Assembly (NCBI GenBank): GCA_963832355.1
Contig: CAWHTX010000009.1
Coordinates: 124,001-188,000, forward strand
Direction: 5' to 3'
Source: DATFVA01 sp963832355
Lineage (GTDB): Bacteria > Bacteroidota > Ignavibacteria > Ignavibacteriales > Ignavibacteriaceae
Length of the DNA: 64,000 nucleotides
This document shows, one piece after another, positions 42,296 through 51,718 of this stretch. Under the pieces are notes generated by a model. That model saw only the letters and a program-made list of their open reading frames with translations, did not search any database and had not been told where the DNA came from. The stretch's first letter is position 1; every line of letters starts with the position of its first letter. Both the position numbers and the translations under genes were made by a program.

Positions 42296-44815
42296 ATGAA
42301 ATACATCTTATTAATAATATTTCTAACCTCAATAACCGCAGCACAGACAGGAAGTTTAACCGGGAAAGTCTCCGACGGGGAAAATCCCGTTCCTTCAGTG
42401 AATATTCTCGTCCTTAATACCGGTTATGGAACAATAACGGATGAAAACGGCAATTATGTGCTTAATGGAATCCCGGCGGGTAAACAAACAATAAGATACA
42501 GCTCGGTTGGTTATAAAACAGAGGAAAGAGAAGTTAATATACTTCCGGGAAAAAAAATTGAAATTAACATTGTCCTTAATGAGACAGTAATAGAAGTGGG
42601 TGAAGTTGAGGTAACAGGGATGAAAAGGCAGGAACAGCGGGACACAAGAACAAGTGTGATCGACCTTAATCCGCGAAGCGCTAAGATACTCCCCGGCGCG
42701 GGAGAAGATGTTCTCAGGACTTTACAGTCACTCCCGGGTGTTCTGGCCCCTAATGATTTTTCTTCACAGCTTATTGTAAGAGGGAGCGGTCCCGATCAGA
42801 ATCTCATCATAATGGATGATGTCGAGATTTTTAATCCCTACAGGCTGTATGGGGTAATCAGTATGTTCAACCCTGATGCTGTTGAGGACGTCAACCTGAT
42901 GACCGGCGGCTTTCCGGCACGGTACGGTGACCGTCTTTCGGCGGTTCTGGATGTCACCAATAAGGAAGGAAATGACAACAAGAATTTAACCGGCAGTCTT
43001 AATGCCTCCATTATCGATGCAAATCTTGTACTCGAGGGCAAAAATCCCTTCAGTCTTAAGGGAAGCTGGATGTTTAATTCACGGAGAACTTATTACGATC
43101 TTATAATTGAACCTTTCGTAAAGAATGCAGGACTTGTAGACCAGAATGTAAGTTTTCCAAATTTTTATGATTTCCAGACAAAAATTGCTATCGGTCCATA
43201 CAACGGCAATAAAATTTTAATTAATGGGATCTATTCTCAGGACGGTGTTGATATAGTAAGTGCAAAAAAAAGAAAAACTGCTGACAGCATAGGCGTTTCA
43301 AATATAACTCTGAATAATGTTGCAAGTGTTGCCTGGCATTTTACCCCGACTACAAAATTCCTGAATAAAGTGGTTGGATCTTATTATACAAACAGCGGTG
43401 CTGCCGACTTTAATTCCGAGGTTCTCGATCCTTCATTAAACCGTGAAGATTTTAAGAATATAATACCTGATACCCTTGCGCCGTATCTGTTGTACTTTAA
43501 GTTCAATTCCGATTTCACTTTTCAGAAGTATTCAGTAGATGATTATGCAACTTACCTCTGGGGGGATAATATATTTGAAGCAGGAGCAGGAGTTGATTTC
43601 CTGAAAACGATTATTGATTTCAAGTTTGATATTGATCCTGAACTCAGAGCTTTCTTTTCTTCAAATCCCCAATTCCGCGCGGTGCTTGATAACCTGGTAG
43701 ATACCAGAAATGATAAAAGATACCATGCATTTGTACAGAACAACTTCTCATTCAATAAGAAGTTTTATTTTCAGCCGGGACTGCGTTTTGATTACTATGA
43801 CATTCTGCATAAGGCATACCTTGCACCGAGGATATCCATGTCATATGCATTTGACGACCTGACGACACTAAGGGCTGTCTGGGGGATTTATTATCAGTCT
43901 CCCGGTTATGAAAAGCTGCGGGATGAAAACGTTTTATACGACCTGAGCAATGTTTACACAAGAAACCTTGAAGCAGAGCAGGCTCTTCACTATATCGTCG
44001 GTATAGAACGATGGTTGAATTCGGAATGGAGCTTGAAACTTGAGGGTTACTACAAAGATTTCAATAACCTGATTATTCAGAAAACCGTTCCCGGTTTGCG
44101 TTATGTTACCAGTCCGGTTCCCGGTGAGGATCCGCGTTATCCCGACGGGTGGACGCAGCCGGTTGCAGTAACCGGGGATTCACTCACACAGATCCCGGTG
44201 AATAATGCTGATGGACGTGCATATGGAGCAGAAATTTTCCTGGCAAAAAAGAATCTTGGTCCCGATGATAAGTTTTCAGGCTGGATCAGTTATTCATACT
44301 CTCTTGCGGAGAGAAATGAGGATGGCATTATCCGGCCTTTCCGCTTCGATCAGAGGCATACAGTAAATATTGTATTTAACTACCAGCTCACACACTGGCT
44401 TGATGTCGGGGTCAGATGGCAGTATGGCTCGGGTTTTCCCATTACGCTGCCTACGGGGGTAAAACCGAGGATAGTGCTTGTGGATGAAAATGGCGATGGG
44501 GTTCCTGAAACTCCTGAAGTAGCCACCAGGATTCCTTATTTCGGAGGGAACGGACAGGTTATTTATGATGTTGACTATAATAACCAGCGGCTGAATGCAA
44601 GGAAACCGCCCTATCACCGGCTGGATGTACGTTTTACTGCGGTAACTAATTTCTGGAACCTTGACTGGTCATTTTACCTGGATGTAATAAATGCTTACAA
44701 CCGTTCGAATGTTATTGGATACGATTATTATATTAATGAGGACCTGACGCTCGGACGGGACACCAGTACAATGTTCCCTATAATCCCTACACTGGGTTTT
44801 AGTGTAAAATTTTAA
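42296..44815 (+). CDS. TonB-dependent outer-membrane receptor with N-terminal carboxypeptidase-regulatory-like domain
   Basis: This 839-residue protein has a signal peptide (to about A-A-Q), a carboxypeptidase-D-like domain (about 20-100, G-T-I-T-D-E-N-G-N-Y), a plug domain (about 125-225, L-Q-S-L-P-G-V and R-G-S-G-P-D-Q-N-L-I) and a barrel ending V-K-F. This is the SusC-like TonB receptor arrangement of Bacteroidota-type bacteria. No SusD partner is next to it, so its ligand is unknown. xseA begins 14 bases after its stop. Confidence 0.9.
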   Translation: MKYILLIIFLTSITAAQTGSLTGKVSDGENPVPSVNILVLNTGYGTITDENGNYVLNGIPAGKQTIRYSSVGYKTEEREVNILPGKKIEINIVLNETVIEVGEVEVTGMKRQEQRDTRTSVIDLNPRSAKILPGAGEDVLRTLQSLPGVLAPNDFSSQLIVRGSGPDQNLIIMDDVEIFNPYRLYGVISMFNPDAVEDVNLMTGGFPARYGDRLSAVLDVTNKEGNDNKNLTGSLNASIIDANLVLEGKNPFSLKGSWMFNSRRTYYDLIIEPFVKNAGLVDQNVSFPNFYDFQTKIAIGPYNGNKILINGIYSQDGVDIVSAKKRKTADSIGVSNITLNNVASVAWHFTPTTKFLNKVVGSYYTNSGAADFNSEVLDPSLNREDFKNIIPDTLAPYLLYFKFNSDFTFQKYSVDDYATYLWGDNIFEAGAGVDFLKTIIDFKFDIDPELRAFFSSNPQFRAVLDNLVDTRNDKRYHAFVQNNFSFNKKFYFQPGLRFDYYDILHKAYLAPRISMSYAFDDLTTLRAVWGIYYQSPGYEKLRDENVLYDLSNVYTRNLEAEQALHYIVGIERWLNSEWSLKLEGYYKDFNNLIIQKTVPGLRYVTSPVPGEDPRYPDGWTQPVAVTGDSLTQIPVNNADGRAYGAEIFLAKKNLGPDDKFSGWISYSYSLAERNEDGIIRPFRFDQRHTVNIVFNYQLTHWLDVGVRWQYGSGFPITLPTGVKPRIVLVDENGDGVPETPEVATRIPYFGGNGQVIYDVDYNNQRLNARKPPYHRLDVRFTAVTNFWNLDWSFYLDVINAYNRSNVIGYDYYINEDLTLGRDTSTMFPIIPTLGFSVKF

Positions 44816-44829
44816 TAATTTAATTTCTT

Positions 44830-46035
44830 ATGAGCAAAGCAAAACTACTTACTGTTTCAGAGATAACAAGACAGATAAAACTGAGCCTCGAAGAAGAATT
44901 CTCACAGGTGTCGGTTGTCGGCGAGATATCTAATTTTAAAGCTCATAATTCCGGACACTGGTATTTCAACCTTAAGGATTCTGATGCTTTGATCAGCTGT
45001 ACGATGTGGAGAGGGTACAACAATTATGTCTTCTTTACACCCCAGGACGGAATGAAAGTAATAGTCAACGGTAAACTATCTGTTTATCCGCCAAGGGGAA
45101 CTTACCAGGTTGATGTACGTTCAATGAAACCAGCAGGGGTCGGTGAACTTCAGGCTGCCTTTGAAATGCTGAAGCAGAAGCTTGGAGAGGAAGGTTTGTT
45201 CGACACTTCTCATAAAAAATCTATTCCTGTTTTTCCGAAGAAGATAGGTATTGTAACAGCTATCGACGGAGCGGCATTCAAAGATATGATAAGTGTAGCG
45301 GAAAGAAGATATCCCCTGGTTGAACTGGTTATAACCCCTGCCCGGGTACAGGGAACAGGTTCTGCCGAAACAATAATTGATGGTATAAATCGGCTTAACG
45401 CACAAGAAGACATCGACGTAATTATTATCGCCCGGGGAGGCGGATCTATTGAGGATCTTTGGTCATTTAATGAAGAAGCAGTAGCACGTGCAGTATACAA
45501 TTCGCGGGTCCCGGTCATCAGCGGTATTGGTCATGAGATCGATTTTACTATAGCAGATTTTGTTGCTGACTTAAGGGCTCCTACACCTTCGGCGGCAATG
45601 GAATTAGCCACTCCCGATAAGAATGATATTTTTGCCTTTATAAACGATTTTTCCTATAATTCTACATTAAAAATAAATGAATTATACCGAAAAGGGAGAA
45701 AAAGACTCGGTTCAGTTCTAGGTTCATACGGGTTCAGGGTTCCCCTGGATATTGTGAGAAATAAATCTCAATTTGTTGATAACCTGCTTTATAAAGTGCT
45801 TCATATAACCGATCACAGAATATTATTGCACAACAATAAAGTTTCTCTTCTTACCAAAATTATTGAATCAAATAATATTCAGCGTACACTCGAAAGAGGT
45901 TTTACACTTGTGAGACAGGATAACAAATATATTAAGCGAAGTAGTCAATTTAATTCAAATAAAGCGGCCGACCTGATATTTGCCGACAGCAGCATTAAGA
46001 TCGTTAGAGAGAAAAATGGGCAAGAAACAACATAA
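44830..46035 (+). CDS. xseA: Exodeoxyribonuclease VII large subunit
   Basis: This 401-residue enzyme subunit degrades single-stranded DNA together with XseB. It has an N-terminal OB-fold (about 10-105, N-F-K-A-H-N-S-G-H-W-Y-F-x-L-K-D), a catalytic region with ARGGGSIEDLW and the P-V-I-S-G-I-G-H-E-x-D run near residue 230, and a C-terminal helical part. Length is near the lower end of the family. xseB starts inside its last codons. Confidence 0.95.
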   Translation: MSKAKLLTVSEITRQIKLSLEEEFSQVSVVGEISNFKAHNSGHWYFNLKDSDALISCTMWRGYNNYVFFTPQDGMKVIVNGKLSVYPPRGTYQVDVRSMKPAGVGELQAAFEMLKQKLGEEGLFDTSHKKSIPVFPKKIGIVTAIDGAAFKDMISVAERRYPLVELVITPARVQGTGSAETIIDGINRLNAQEDIDVIIIARGGGSIEDLWSFNEEAVARAVYNSRVPVISGIGHEIDFTIADFVADLRAPTPSAAMELATPDKNDIFAFINDFSYNSTLKINELYRKGRKRLGSVLGSYGFRVPLDIVRNKSQFVDNLLYKVLHITDHRILLHNNKVSLLTKIIESNNIQRTLERGFTLVRQDNKYIKRSSQFNSNKAADLIFADSSIKIVREKNGQETT

Positions 46036-46252
46036 TAAAAGTTTTGAGAAAGATCTGAAAAGACTGGAAGAGATCTCTGTGCTTCTTGAGAAAGATGCGG
46101 TAGATCTTGAAGAGGCTCTCAATCTTTATGAAGAAGGAATTGAACTTTCAAGAAACTGCATATCAGTTTTAAAGAAAGCAGAAATTAGAATCACCGAGCT
46201 GAAAAAGAGGCTTGACGAATTGAATTATGAAGAAGAGGAGAGAGAAGAATAA
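46016..46252 (+). CDS. xseB: Exodeoxyribonuclease VII small subunit
   Basis: The start is ATG 46016, inside the end of xseA; this gives a 78-residue protein of normal length, while a longer in-frame opening from 45980 would add unrelated residues. The family pattern is clear: S-F-E-K-D-L-K-R-L-E-E-I, D-A-V-D-L-E-E-A-L-N-L-Y-E-E-G, then a helical tail. It overlaps xseA by 20 bases and leads into dxs after two. Confidence 0.93.
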   Translation: MGKKQHNKSFEKDLKRLEEISVLLEKDAVDLEEALNLYEEGIELSRNCISVLKKAEIRITELKKRLDELNYEEEEREE

Positions 46253-46254
46253 AA

Positions 46255-48189
46255 ATGGAGAATGAGAATATGTCTGCTGAGGTTAAATACCCGGTTCTGT
46301 CAAAAGTAAGTGTCCCCTCAGATATCCGGAATCTTTCAACAACTGAACTCAAGGATTTATGCAAAGATATCCGTGAATACCTGATTGATACAATTTCAGA
46401 GGTAGGCGGACATTTTGGAGGCGGATTGGGAACGGTGGAACTGGCTGTTGCTGTCCATAAAGTATTTAATACACCTCATGACCTTGTTGTATGGGATACC
46501 GGCCACCAGGCTTATCCGCATAAAATACTGACAGGAAGAAAAGATCAGCTTAATACGATAAGGCAGCTGCATGGTATCAGCGGCTTTCTGAAGAGAAGTG
46601 AAAGTGAATATGATACCTTTGGTGCGGGACATGCAACTACTTCGGTATCTGCGGCTCTTGGTATGGCTGTTGCCAGGGATCTGAAGAAAGAAGATAGAAA
46701 GGTCGTCGCGATAATCGGCGACGGAGCAATGACAGGGGGAATGGCTTACGAGGCCATGAATAATTCAGGAATAAACAAATCAGACCTGATCGTTGTATTT
46801 AATGACAATCGTATGTCGATCGCCCCGAATGTATGGCAGGTTTCCAATTACTTTACTGAAATGATTGCCCACCCGGATTATAATAAATTTAAAGGCCAGA
46901 TCTGGGAACTGACCGGAAAACTGGATCAGTTCGGCGACCGTTTGAGAAAGATTGCCGCCCGTCTTGAAAACGGTATTAAGGCAGTGATTACTCCCGGAAT
47001 GCTCTTCGAGGCACTCGGTTTCAGGTATTTTGGTCCTATCAACGGCCATAACCTTCACCAGATGATAAGGATATTTGAACAGGTAAAAGACCTGAAGGGA
47101 CCAATACTGGTTCACGCTATGACACAGAAGGGTAAAGGCTATAAACCCGCTGAAGGACATGAACAGAAACTCCATGCTTCCACTCCCTTTGATAAACTTA
47201 CGGGGAAGGCCTATAAGAAAAGCAGCAGCGCACCATCTTATACTTCCATATTCGGCAATGCCCTGGTCGATATTATTAAAGAGAATAAAAATGTGGTAGG
47301 TATTACAGCCGCAATGCCTGATGGTACAGGACTCGATATTCTTCAGAAGGAATTTCCGGAGAATTATTTCGATGTCGGTATTGCAGAAGAACATGCAGTA
47401 ACATTTGCCGCCGGTATGGCCACACAGGGTGTAGTACCAGTTGTAACTGTTTACTCGACTTTCCTGCAGAGAGCGTTTGATCAGATAGTTCACGATGTAG
47501 GGATTCAGAAACTTCACGTTGTATTTGCAATGGACAGGGCAGGACTTGTGGGGGCTGACGGCCCGACTCATCACGGTGCATTCGATCTTACCTATTTAAG
47601 GCTTGTTCCCGGAATGGTAATTATGGCGCCCAAAGACGAATCGGAACTCAGAGATATGCTCTACACAGCTGTAAACCATAAAGAGGGACCCGTTGCCCTC
47701 AGATATCCCAGGGGCTCTGCATTGGGTGTGGACTTAAAAGACGGCTTTGATATGATAGAGATAGGTAAAGCAGAGAAGCTCAGGGAAGGAGATGATGTTG
47801 CTCTTCTGGCTGTCGGTTCCATGGTAGAGTATGCGCTTAAAGCAGCCGAAAAACTTGCCGCTGATGGTATTGTCTGCGAGGTTATAAATATGAGGTTTAT
47901 AAAACCACTGGATGAAGATATGCTGAATTATATTTCGGGAAAACATCCAAAAATAGTTACTCTTGAAGAGAATACTCTTGTGGGAGGGTTCGGAAGTGCA
48001 GTACTTGAATACTTCAACAGCAGGAACTATAAGAATGATATTCTGAGAATGGGCCTGCCCGACCACTTTGTAGAACATGGTACGCAGAAAGAACTCCATC
48101 ATATTCTTAAAATTGATCCTGAAGGGATTGTTGAAAGGGTAAAATCCTTTTGCAGGAATAAAAGCCTTAACCAGGAGATAACGCTTTGA
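46255..48189 (+). CDS. dxs: 1-Deoxy-D-xylulose-5-phosphate synthase
   Basis: This 644-residue thiamine-diphosphate enzyme starts the non-mevalonate isoprenoid pathway from pyruvate and glyceraldehyde 3-phosphate. The domains are in order: the N-terminal ThDP region with G-H-F-G-G-G-L-G and D-T-G-H-Q-A-Y, the metal-binding G-D-G-A-M-T-G-G and N-D-N-R-M-S-I-A-P, a middle domain with the V-G-I-A-E-E-H-A-V-T-F-A-A-G motif, and a transketolase C-terminal domain. The neighbouring xseAB pairing is common. The oxidoreductase start overlaps its stop by four bases (TTGA). Confidence 0.95.
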   Translation: MENENMSAEVKYPVLSKVSVPSDIRNLSTTELKDLCKDIREYLIDTISEVGGHFGGGLGTVELAVAVHKVFNTPHDLVVWDTGHQAYPHKILTGRKDQLNTIRQLHGISGFLKRSESEYDTFGAGHATTSVSAALGMAVARDLKKEDRKVVAIIGDGAMTGGMAYEAMNNSGINKSDLIVVFNDNRMSIAPNVWQVSNYFTEMIAHPDYNKFKGQIWELTGKLDQFGDRLRKIAARLENGIKAVITPGMLFEALGFRYFGPINGHNLHQMIRIFEQVKDLKGPILVHAMTQKGKGYKPAEGHEQKLHASTPFDKLTGKAYKKSSSAPSYTSIFGNALVDIIKENKNVVGITAAMPDGTGLDILQKEFPENYFDVGIAEEHAVTFAAGMATQGVVPVVTVYSTFLQRAFDQIVHDVGIQKLHVVFAMDRAGLVGADGPTHHGAFDLTYLRLVPGMVIMAPKDESELRDMLYTAVNHKEGPVALRYPRGSALGVDLKDGFDMIEIGKAEKLREGDDVALLAVGSMVEYALKAAEKLAADGIVCEVINMRFIKPLDEDMLNYISGKHPKIVTLEENTLVGGFGSAVLEYFNSRNYKNDILRMGLPDHFVEHGTQKELHHILKIDPEGIVERVKSFCRNKSLNQEITL

Positions 48190-49199
48190 CTGATAACACA
48201 AAAGTTGCCATAATCGGACTCGGCGGAATAGTCCAGCTTGTTCACCTTCCCAACCTGCTTAAAATGAGTAACGTCAAAGTTACGGCTGTTGCTGAGATAA
48301 ATAAGAACAGACTGAACACAATGGCTGATAAGTTTAATATAGAAGGAAGATATACTGACTATAAAGAGCTTCTGTCAGATGCTGAAGCCGATGCAGTAAT
48401 TATTGCAACGCCGACACATCTGCATAAAGAGACCGCCATTGCAGCCCTTAAGGCAGGGAAAGACGTACTGGTTGAAAAACCACTTGCAAGAACGTATGCA
48501 GAAGCTAAACCCATAATTGATTCTGCAAAAAAGTCAAAAAATAAAATCATGGTTGGGATGAATTTGAGATACAGACCAGACGCGATGATATTAAGAAGTC
48601 TTTTAAGTTCCGGTGAAATAGGCGAACCTTTTTATGTTAAATGCGGATGGATACGAAGACAGAGCAGCGGGGAGAAGTGGTTTACCAAGAAGGAGGAATC
48701 AGGAGGCGGAGTAATCATCGATTTGAGCATACTCTTACTTGACCTTTCCCTGTGGCTGCTGAATTATCCGCCGGTTACCAGTGTATCTACCCAGAATTTC
48801 TCAATGAATACCAAACATGTGGAAGACAGTTCAATAAGTATGCTGAGGTGCAAGAATAATGCTGTCATAAGCATGGAAACAAGCTGGTCCTTGCCACTTG
48901 AGAAGGATCTGTTTTATTTCAATGTGTATGGTACAAAAGGAAGTGCCTCTCTGAATCCTTTCAGAATTAACAAAAAAATTGACGAGCAGTTTATGGACCT
49001 GACTCCGGCACAGACGGAAAGTGCGATGACCTTATTTAAGAAATCATATCTTAATGAATTAAAAAGTTTCATTGGGGCTGTCAGAGGACTTAACCCTGTA
49101 TTCTCACCGGCTTCGGAGGCGCTGTCGCGGATGAAAGTGATTGATGCAATGTACCAGTCAGCCGAAAAAAGATCTGAAGTTAATATCAGGCAGACATGA
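48186..49199 (+). CDS. Gfo/Idh/MocA-family NAD(P)-dependent oxidoreductase
   Basis: This 337-residue dehydrogenase has an N-terminal Rossmann domain (I-I-G-L-G-G-I-V-Q) and the family E-K-P-L-A motif near residue 100, followed by an alpha/beta substrate domain. It starts with TTG 48186, overlapping the dxs stop, and its own stop overlaps the response-regulator ATG by four bases. Such enzymes act on many sugars and polyols; the substrate is not predictable here. Confidence 0.87.
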   Translation: MTDNTKVAIIGLGGIVQLVHLPNLLKMSNVKVTAVAEINKNRLNTMADKFNIEGRYTDYKELLSDAEADAVIIATPTHLHKETAIAALKAGKDVLVEKPLARTYAEAKPIIDSAKKSKNKIMVGMNLRYRPDAMILRSLLSSGEIGEPFYVKCGWIRRQSSGEKWFTKKEESGGGVIIDLSILLLDLSLWLLNYPPVTSVSTQNFSMNTKHVEDSSISMLRCKNNAVISMETSWSLPLEKDLFYFNVYGTKGSASLNPFRINKKIDEQFMDLTPAQTESAMTLFKKSYLNELKSFIGAVRGLNPVFSPASEALSRMKVIDAMYQSAEKRSEVNIRQT

Positions 49200-49882
49200 A
49201 ATCAAAAATACTACTGGTAGATGACGAGAAAGATATTGTTGAATTCCTGGAATATAACCTGAACCAGGAAGGTTTCGAGGTTATAACTGCTTATGACGGT
49301 ACGGAAGCTCTTCAGAAAGTTACTGAAAAACCGGATCTGATCATTCTGGATATCATGATGCCTAATATAGACGGCTATGAAGTATGCAGACGCATCAGGG
49401 AAAATAATGAATATTCCGATATTCCCGTTATTTTCCTGACAGCAAAAGGCGCAGAAGCAGATGAAATTAAAGGGCTTGATCTCGGGGCAAGTGATTTTAT
49501 CAAAAAACCGATCTCCCCAAAGAAGCTTGTTGCAAGAGTAAATTCAAACCTCAGAAGAAATAATAAAGAAGAAAAAAGTAATCCGGTAATAATAGAAACA
49601 GGGCCTCTGCATATTAACCGCGACCGGTATGTTGTGAAACTCGATGGCAGTGAACTGATCTTCCCTAGGAAAGAGTTTGAACTTCTCTATTTCCTGGCAA
49701 ATAATCCCGGCAAGGTATTCAGTCGTGATGCACTCCTGAAGACAGTGTGGGGAATCGATGTTTATGTAGTAGACAGAACAGTGGATGTGCATATCAGGAA
49801 AATTCGCGAGAAGCTTGATAAATATTCTGACCTTATCGAAACCATTAAAGGCGTAGGGTATAGATTTAAAAGTGTGGAATGA
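49196..49882 (+). CDS. OmpR/PhoB-family response regulator
   Basis: This 228-residue regulator has a receiver domain with the acidic pair D9-D10, phosphorylation site D52 (LIILDIMMP) and the T-A-K segment, then a winged-helix DNA-binding domain (about 130-226, ending I-E-T-I-K-G-V-G-Y-R-F). PhoB-like by overall type. The sensor gene starts at a GTG 11 bases before its end, so the pair is co-translated. Confidence 0.93.
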   Translation: MKSKILLVDDEKDIVEFLEYNLNQEGFEVITAYDGTEALQKVTEKPDLIILDIMMPNIDGYEVCRRIRENNEYSDIPVIFLTAKGAEADEIKGLDLGASDFIKKPISPKKLVARVNSNLRRNNKEEKSNPVIIETGPLHINRDRYVVKLDGSELIFPRKEFELLYFLANNPGKVFSRDALLKTVWGIDVYVVDRTVDVHIRKIREKLDKYSDLIETIKGVGYRFKSVE

Positions 49883-50900
49883 CTTAAAATCAAATCTTTA
49901 TTCCGCCAGAGTATTCTTTCCTGAATTTCTGATATTCGATGCTGTTTTTATAGCTGTGGTTATCTTCAGTATCGAAAACCCGTCAGCCAAAATCTTTTTT
50001 ATAATCGTCATCTTAATACTCAGCCTCTTTTTGCTTAACCTGGTTGGAAGTAAAAGACTAAAGGAATTATCTGAGGTCAAAGATATTATTTCAAACATCA
50101 GGAATAACAATTATAAATCGGCTGATGAAATCCATCTCAGTAAAAACCTGGAGGGAATGCAGGAGGAAATTAAGGAAATGTTTATAAAAGCCAGGAGTGA
50201 CGTTGAGTATCTGAAGAGGCTGGAGCGGATAAGGACAGAATTCCTTGGCAATGTTTCACACGAGCTCCGGACGCCTATCTTCTCTATTCAGGGTTATATC
50301 GAAACGCTGCTGAACGGTGCCATTAATGATGATAAAGTCAATAGAAATTTTCTTGCTAAGGCTAACCAGCACACTATAAACCTTAATAACCTGCTGAATG
50401 ACCTTATTGATATATCCATGATTGAATCGGGAGAAATGAGGATGAGTTTCAGGTATTTTTCTGTAAAGGAGTACCTCGAAAGTATTGTGAATGAAATGAA
50501 ACCACTTGCGGATGAAAAGAACATTAAGCTGGAACTTGAGCCTGTCAGAGATAAAATGCAGCTGTTTGGCGACAAAAATAAATTGAAGCAGGTCTTTGTT
50601 AATCTTCTTACAAATGCCATCAAATACACTGAATCGGGTTCTGTTAAAATCATCGTCAGGGAAGAAGAAGATTCCGGACAAATTATAATTAAGGATACGG
50701 GGATAGGGATTCCTGAAAAAGATATTCCCAGGATTTTCGAAAGATTCTTCAGGGTGGATAAAGCCCGGTCAAGGTCGGTCGGAGGTACAGGGCTTGGGCT
50801 CGCAATAGTTAAACATATTGTTGAAGCTCATGGTTCTAAGGTAGAAGTAAATAGCGGGCCGGGGCAGGGAAGTGAATTTTCATTCAGATTGAAAAAATAG
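49872..50900 (+). CDS. PhoR-like sensor histidine kinase
   Basis: This 342-residue membrane kinase has two N-terminal helices (about 17-34 and 40-57) with almost no periplasmic loop, so it probably senses a membrane or cytoplasmic signal. The phosphoacceptor H130 lies in NVSHELRTP, and the ATPase part has N-A-I-K-Y-T, D-T-G-I-G-I-P and G-G-T-G-L-G-L-A-I-V. The start is GTG 49872, overlapping the regulator by 11 bases. The presence of the two genes at the end of the xse-dxs operon is notable; their target is not known. Confidence 0.92.
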   Translation: MWNDLKSNLYSARVFFPEFLIFDAVFIAVVIFSIENPSAKIFFIIVILILSLFLLNLVGSKRLKELSEVKDIISNIRNNNYKSADEIHLSKNLEGMQEEIKEMFIKARSDVEYLKRLERIRTEFLGNVSHELRTPIFSIQGYIETLLNGAINDDKVNRNFLAKANQHTINLNNLLNDLIDISMIESGEMRMSFRYFSVKEYLESIVNEMKPLADEKNIKLELEPVRDKMQLFGDKNKLKQVFVNLLTNAIKYTESGSVKIIVREEEDSGQIIIKDTGIGIPEKDIPRIFERFFRVDKARSRSVGGTGLGLAIVKHIVEAHGSKVEVNSGPGQGSEFSFRLKK

Positions 50901-51001
50901 GAACATTCTGCCTGAAACGTATTAAACCCGATTTTTGATATATTTTAATCTATTTTCGGCTAAAATGGATTGTAATCAACGTATTTTTCCTTTTATCAGA
51001 A

Positions 51002-51030
51002 TTGACAAGTAAGTTTCAAATTGTTAACTT
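51002..51030 (+). promoter_or_regulatory. Promoter of rplU-rpmA
   Basis: TTGACA (51002-51007), 17 bases, then TAACTT (51025-51030), which continues as TAACTTTG. The start codon of rplU follows at 51062. The -10 part also satisfies the Bacteroidota TAnnTTTG pattern. Confidence 0.75.
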
Positions 51031-51061
51031 TGTTGTCTAATTTTTCAGAAAGGTCAAGTAA

Positions 51062-51370
51062 ATGTTCGCTGTTGTAAATATCTCAGGTCAACAGTTTAAG
51101 GTTGAGGAAAAAGGAAAATATTACGTTCCGAAATTAAATGCAGAACCTGATTCAGAAATAACTTTTGATAAAATTCTGCTTTTTTCGGATGATAAAAATG
51201 TGAAGGTCGGCTCACCTATCGTAGAAAAAATGAAAGTTACTGCTAAAATACTTGAGCATATTAAGGATGATAAAGTGATTGTGTTCAAAAAGAAAAGAAG
51301 AACCAATTATCAGAAGAAAAACGGACACAGACAGCAACTTACCAGAATTGAAATTACCAGCATAGGTTAA
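51062..51370 (+). CDS. rplU: 50S ribosomal protein L21
   Basis: This 102-residue ribosomal protein has the L21 pattern FAVVNISGQQFKVEEKG, then K-K-R-R-T-N-Y-Q-K-K-N-G-H-R-Q and the final R-I-E-I-T-S-I. It binds 23S rRNA. It stands 17 bases before rpmA in the universal rplU-rpmA pair with a clear promoter upstream and a terminator after rpmA. Confidence 0.97.
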   Translation: MFAVVNISGQQFKVEEKGKYYVPKLNAEPDSEITFDKILLFSDDKNVKVGSPIVEKMKVTAKILEHIKDDKVIVFKKKRRTNYQKKNGHRQQLTRIEITSIG

Positions 51371-51387
51371 CAGAAGGAGATTTTTTA

Positions 51388-51642
51388 ATGGCACATAAAA
51401 AAGGTCAGGGTTCATCCAGGAACGGAAGAGACAGTAATGCGCAGCGACTGGGAGTTAAGAAATTCGGCGGCGAACGTGTTCTGGCCGGAAATATCCTGGT
51501 AAGACAAAGAGGCACGAAGTTTCATCCAGGCGTGAATGTTCAGAAAGGCGGAGACGATACTTTGTTTGCTGTTGCTGATGGTATTGTAAAATTTGAAAAG
51601 AAACGCGGCGATAGACAATTTGTTAGCGTATTGCCCTCATGA
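51388..51642 (+). CDS. rpmA: 50S ribosomal protein L27
   Basis: This 84-residue protein starts MAHKKGQGSSRNGRDSN, the invariant L27 beginning, and includes Q-R-G-T-K-F-H-P-G. L27 reaches into the peptidyl-transferase centre. An AGAAGGAG site sets the start. Its N-terminus begins directly with the conserved A-H-K, with no Firmicutes-type cleaved extension. Confidence 0.97.
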   Translation: MAHKKGQGSSRNGRDSNAQRLGVKKFGGERVLAGNILVRQRGTKFHPGVNVQKGGDDTLFAVADGIVKFEKKRGDRQFVSVLPS

Positions 51643-51661
51643 CCCATATTTTGTTTGATAT

Positions 51662-51694
51662 AAAAAAACCCTCTTATTAAAAGAGGGTTTTTTG
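51662..51694. terminator. Strong bidirectional terminator between rpmA and mdh
   Basis: AAAAAACCCTCTT (51663-51675) and AAGAGGGTTTTTT (51681-51693) form a perfect 13-base stem around a five-base loop. A runs on one side and T runs on the other suit termination of rpmA and of the convergent mdh. Confidence 0.9.
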
Positions 51695-51718
51695 TTTTAA
51701 AGTCTTCCTTCGAAGAAA

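Noticed and set aside
46780..47574. 264-codon open frame antisense to dxs
   Set aside because: It mirrors conserved dxs codons, has no ribosome site and no recognisable domain; the sense protein is clearly real.
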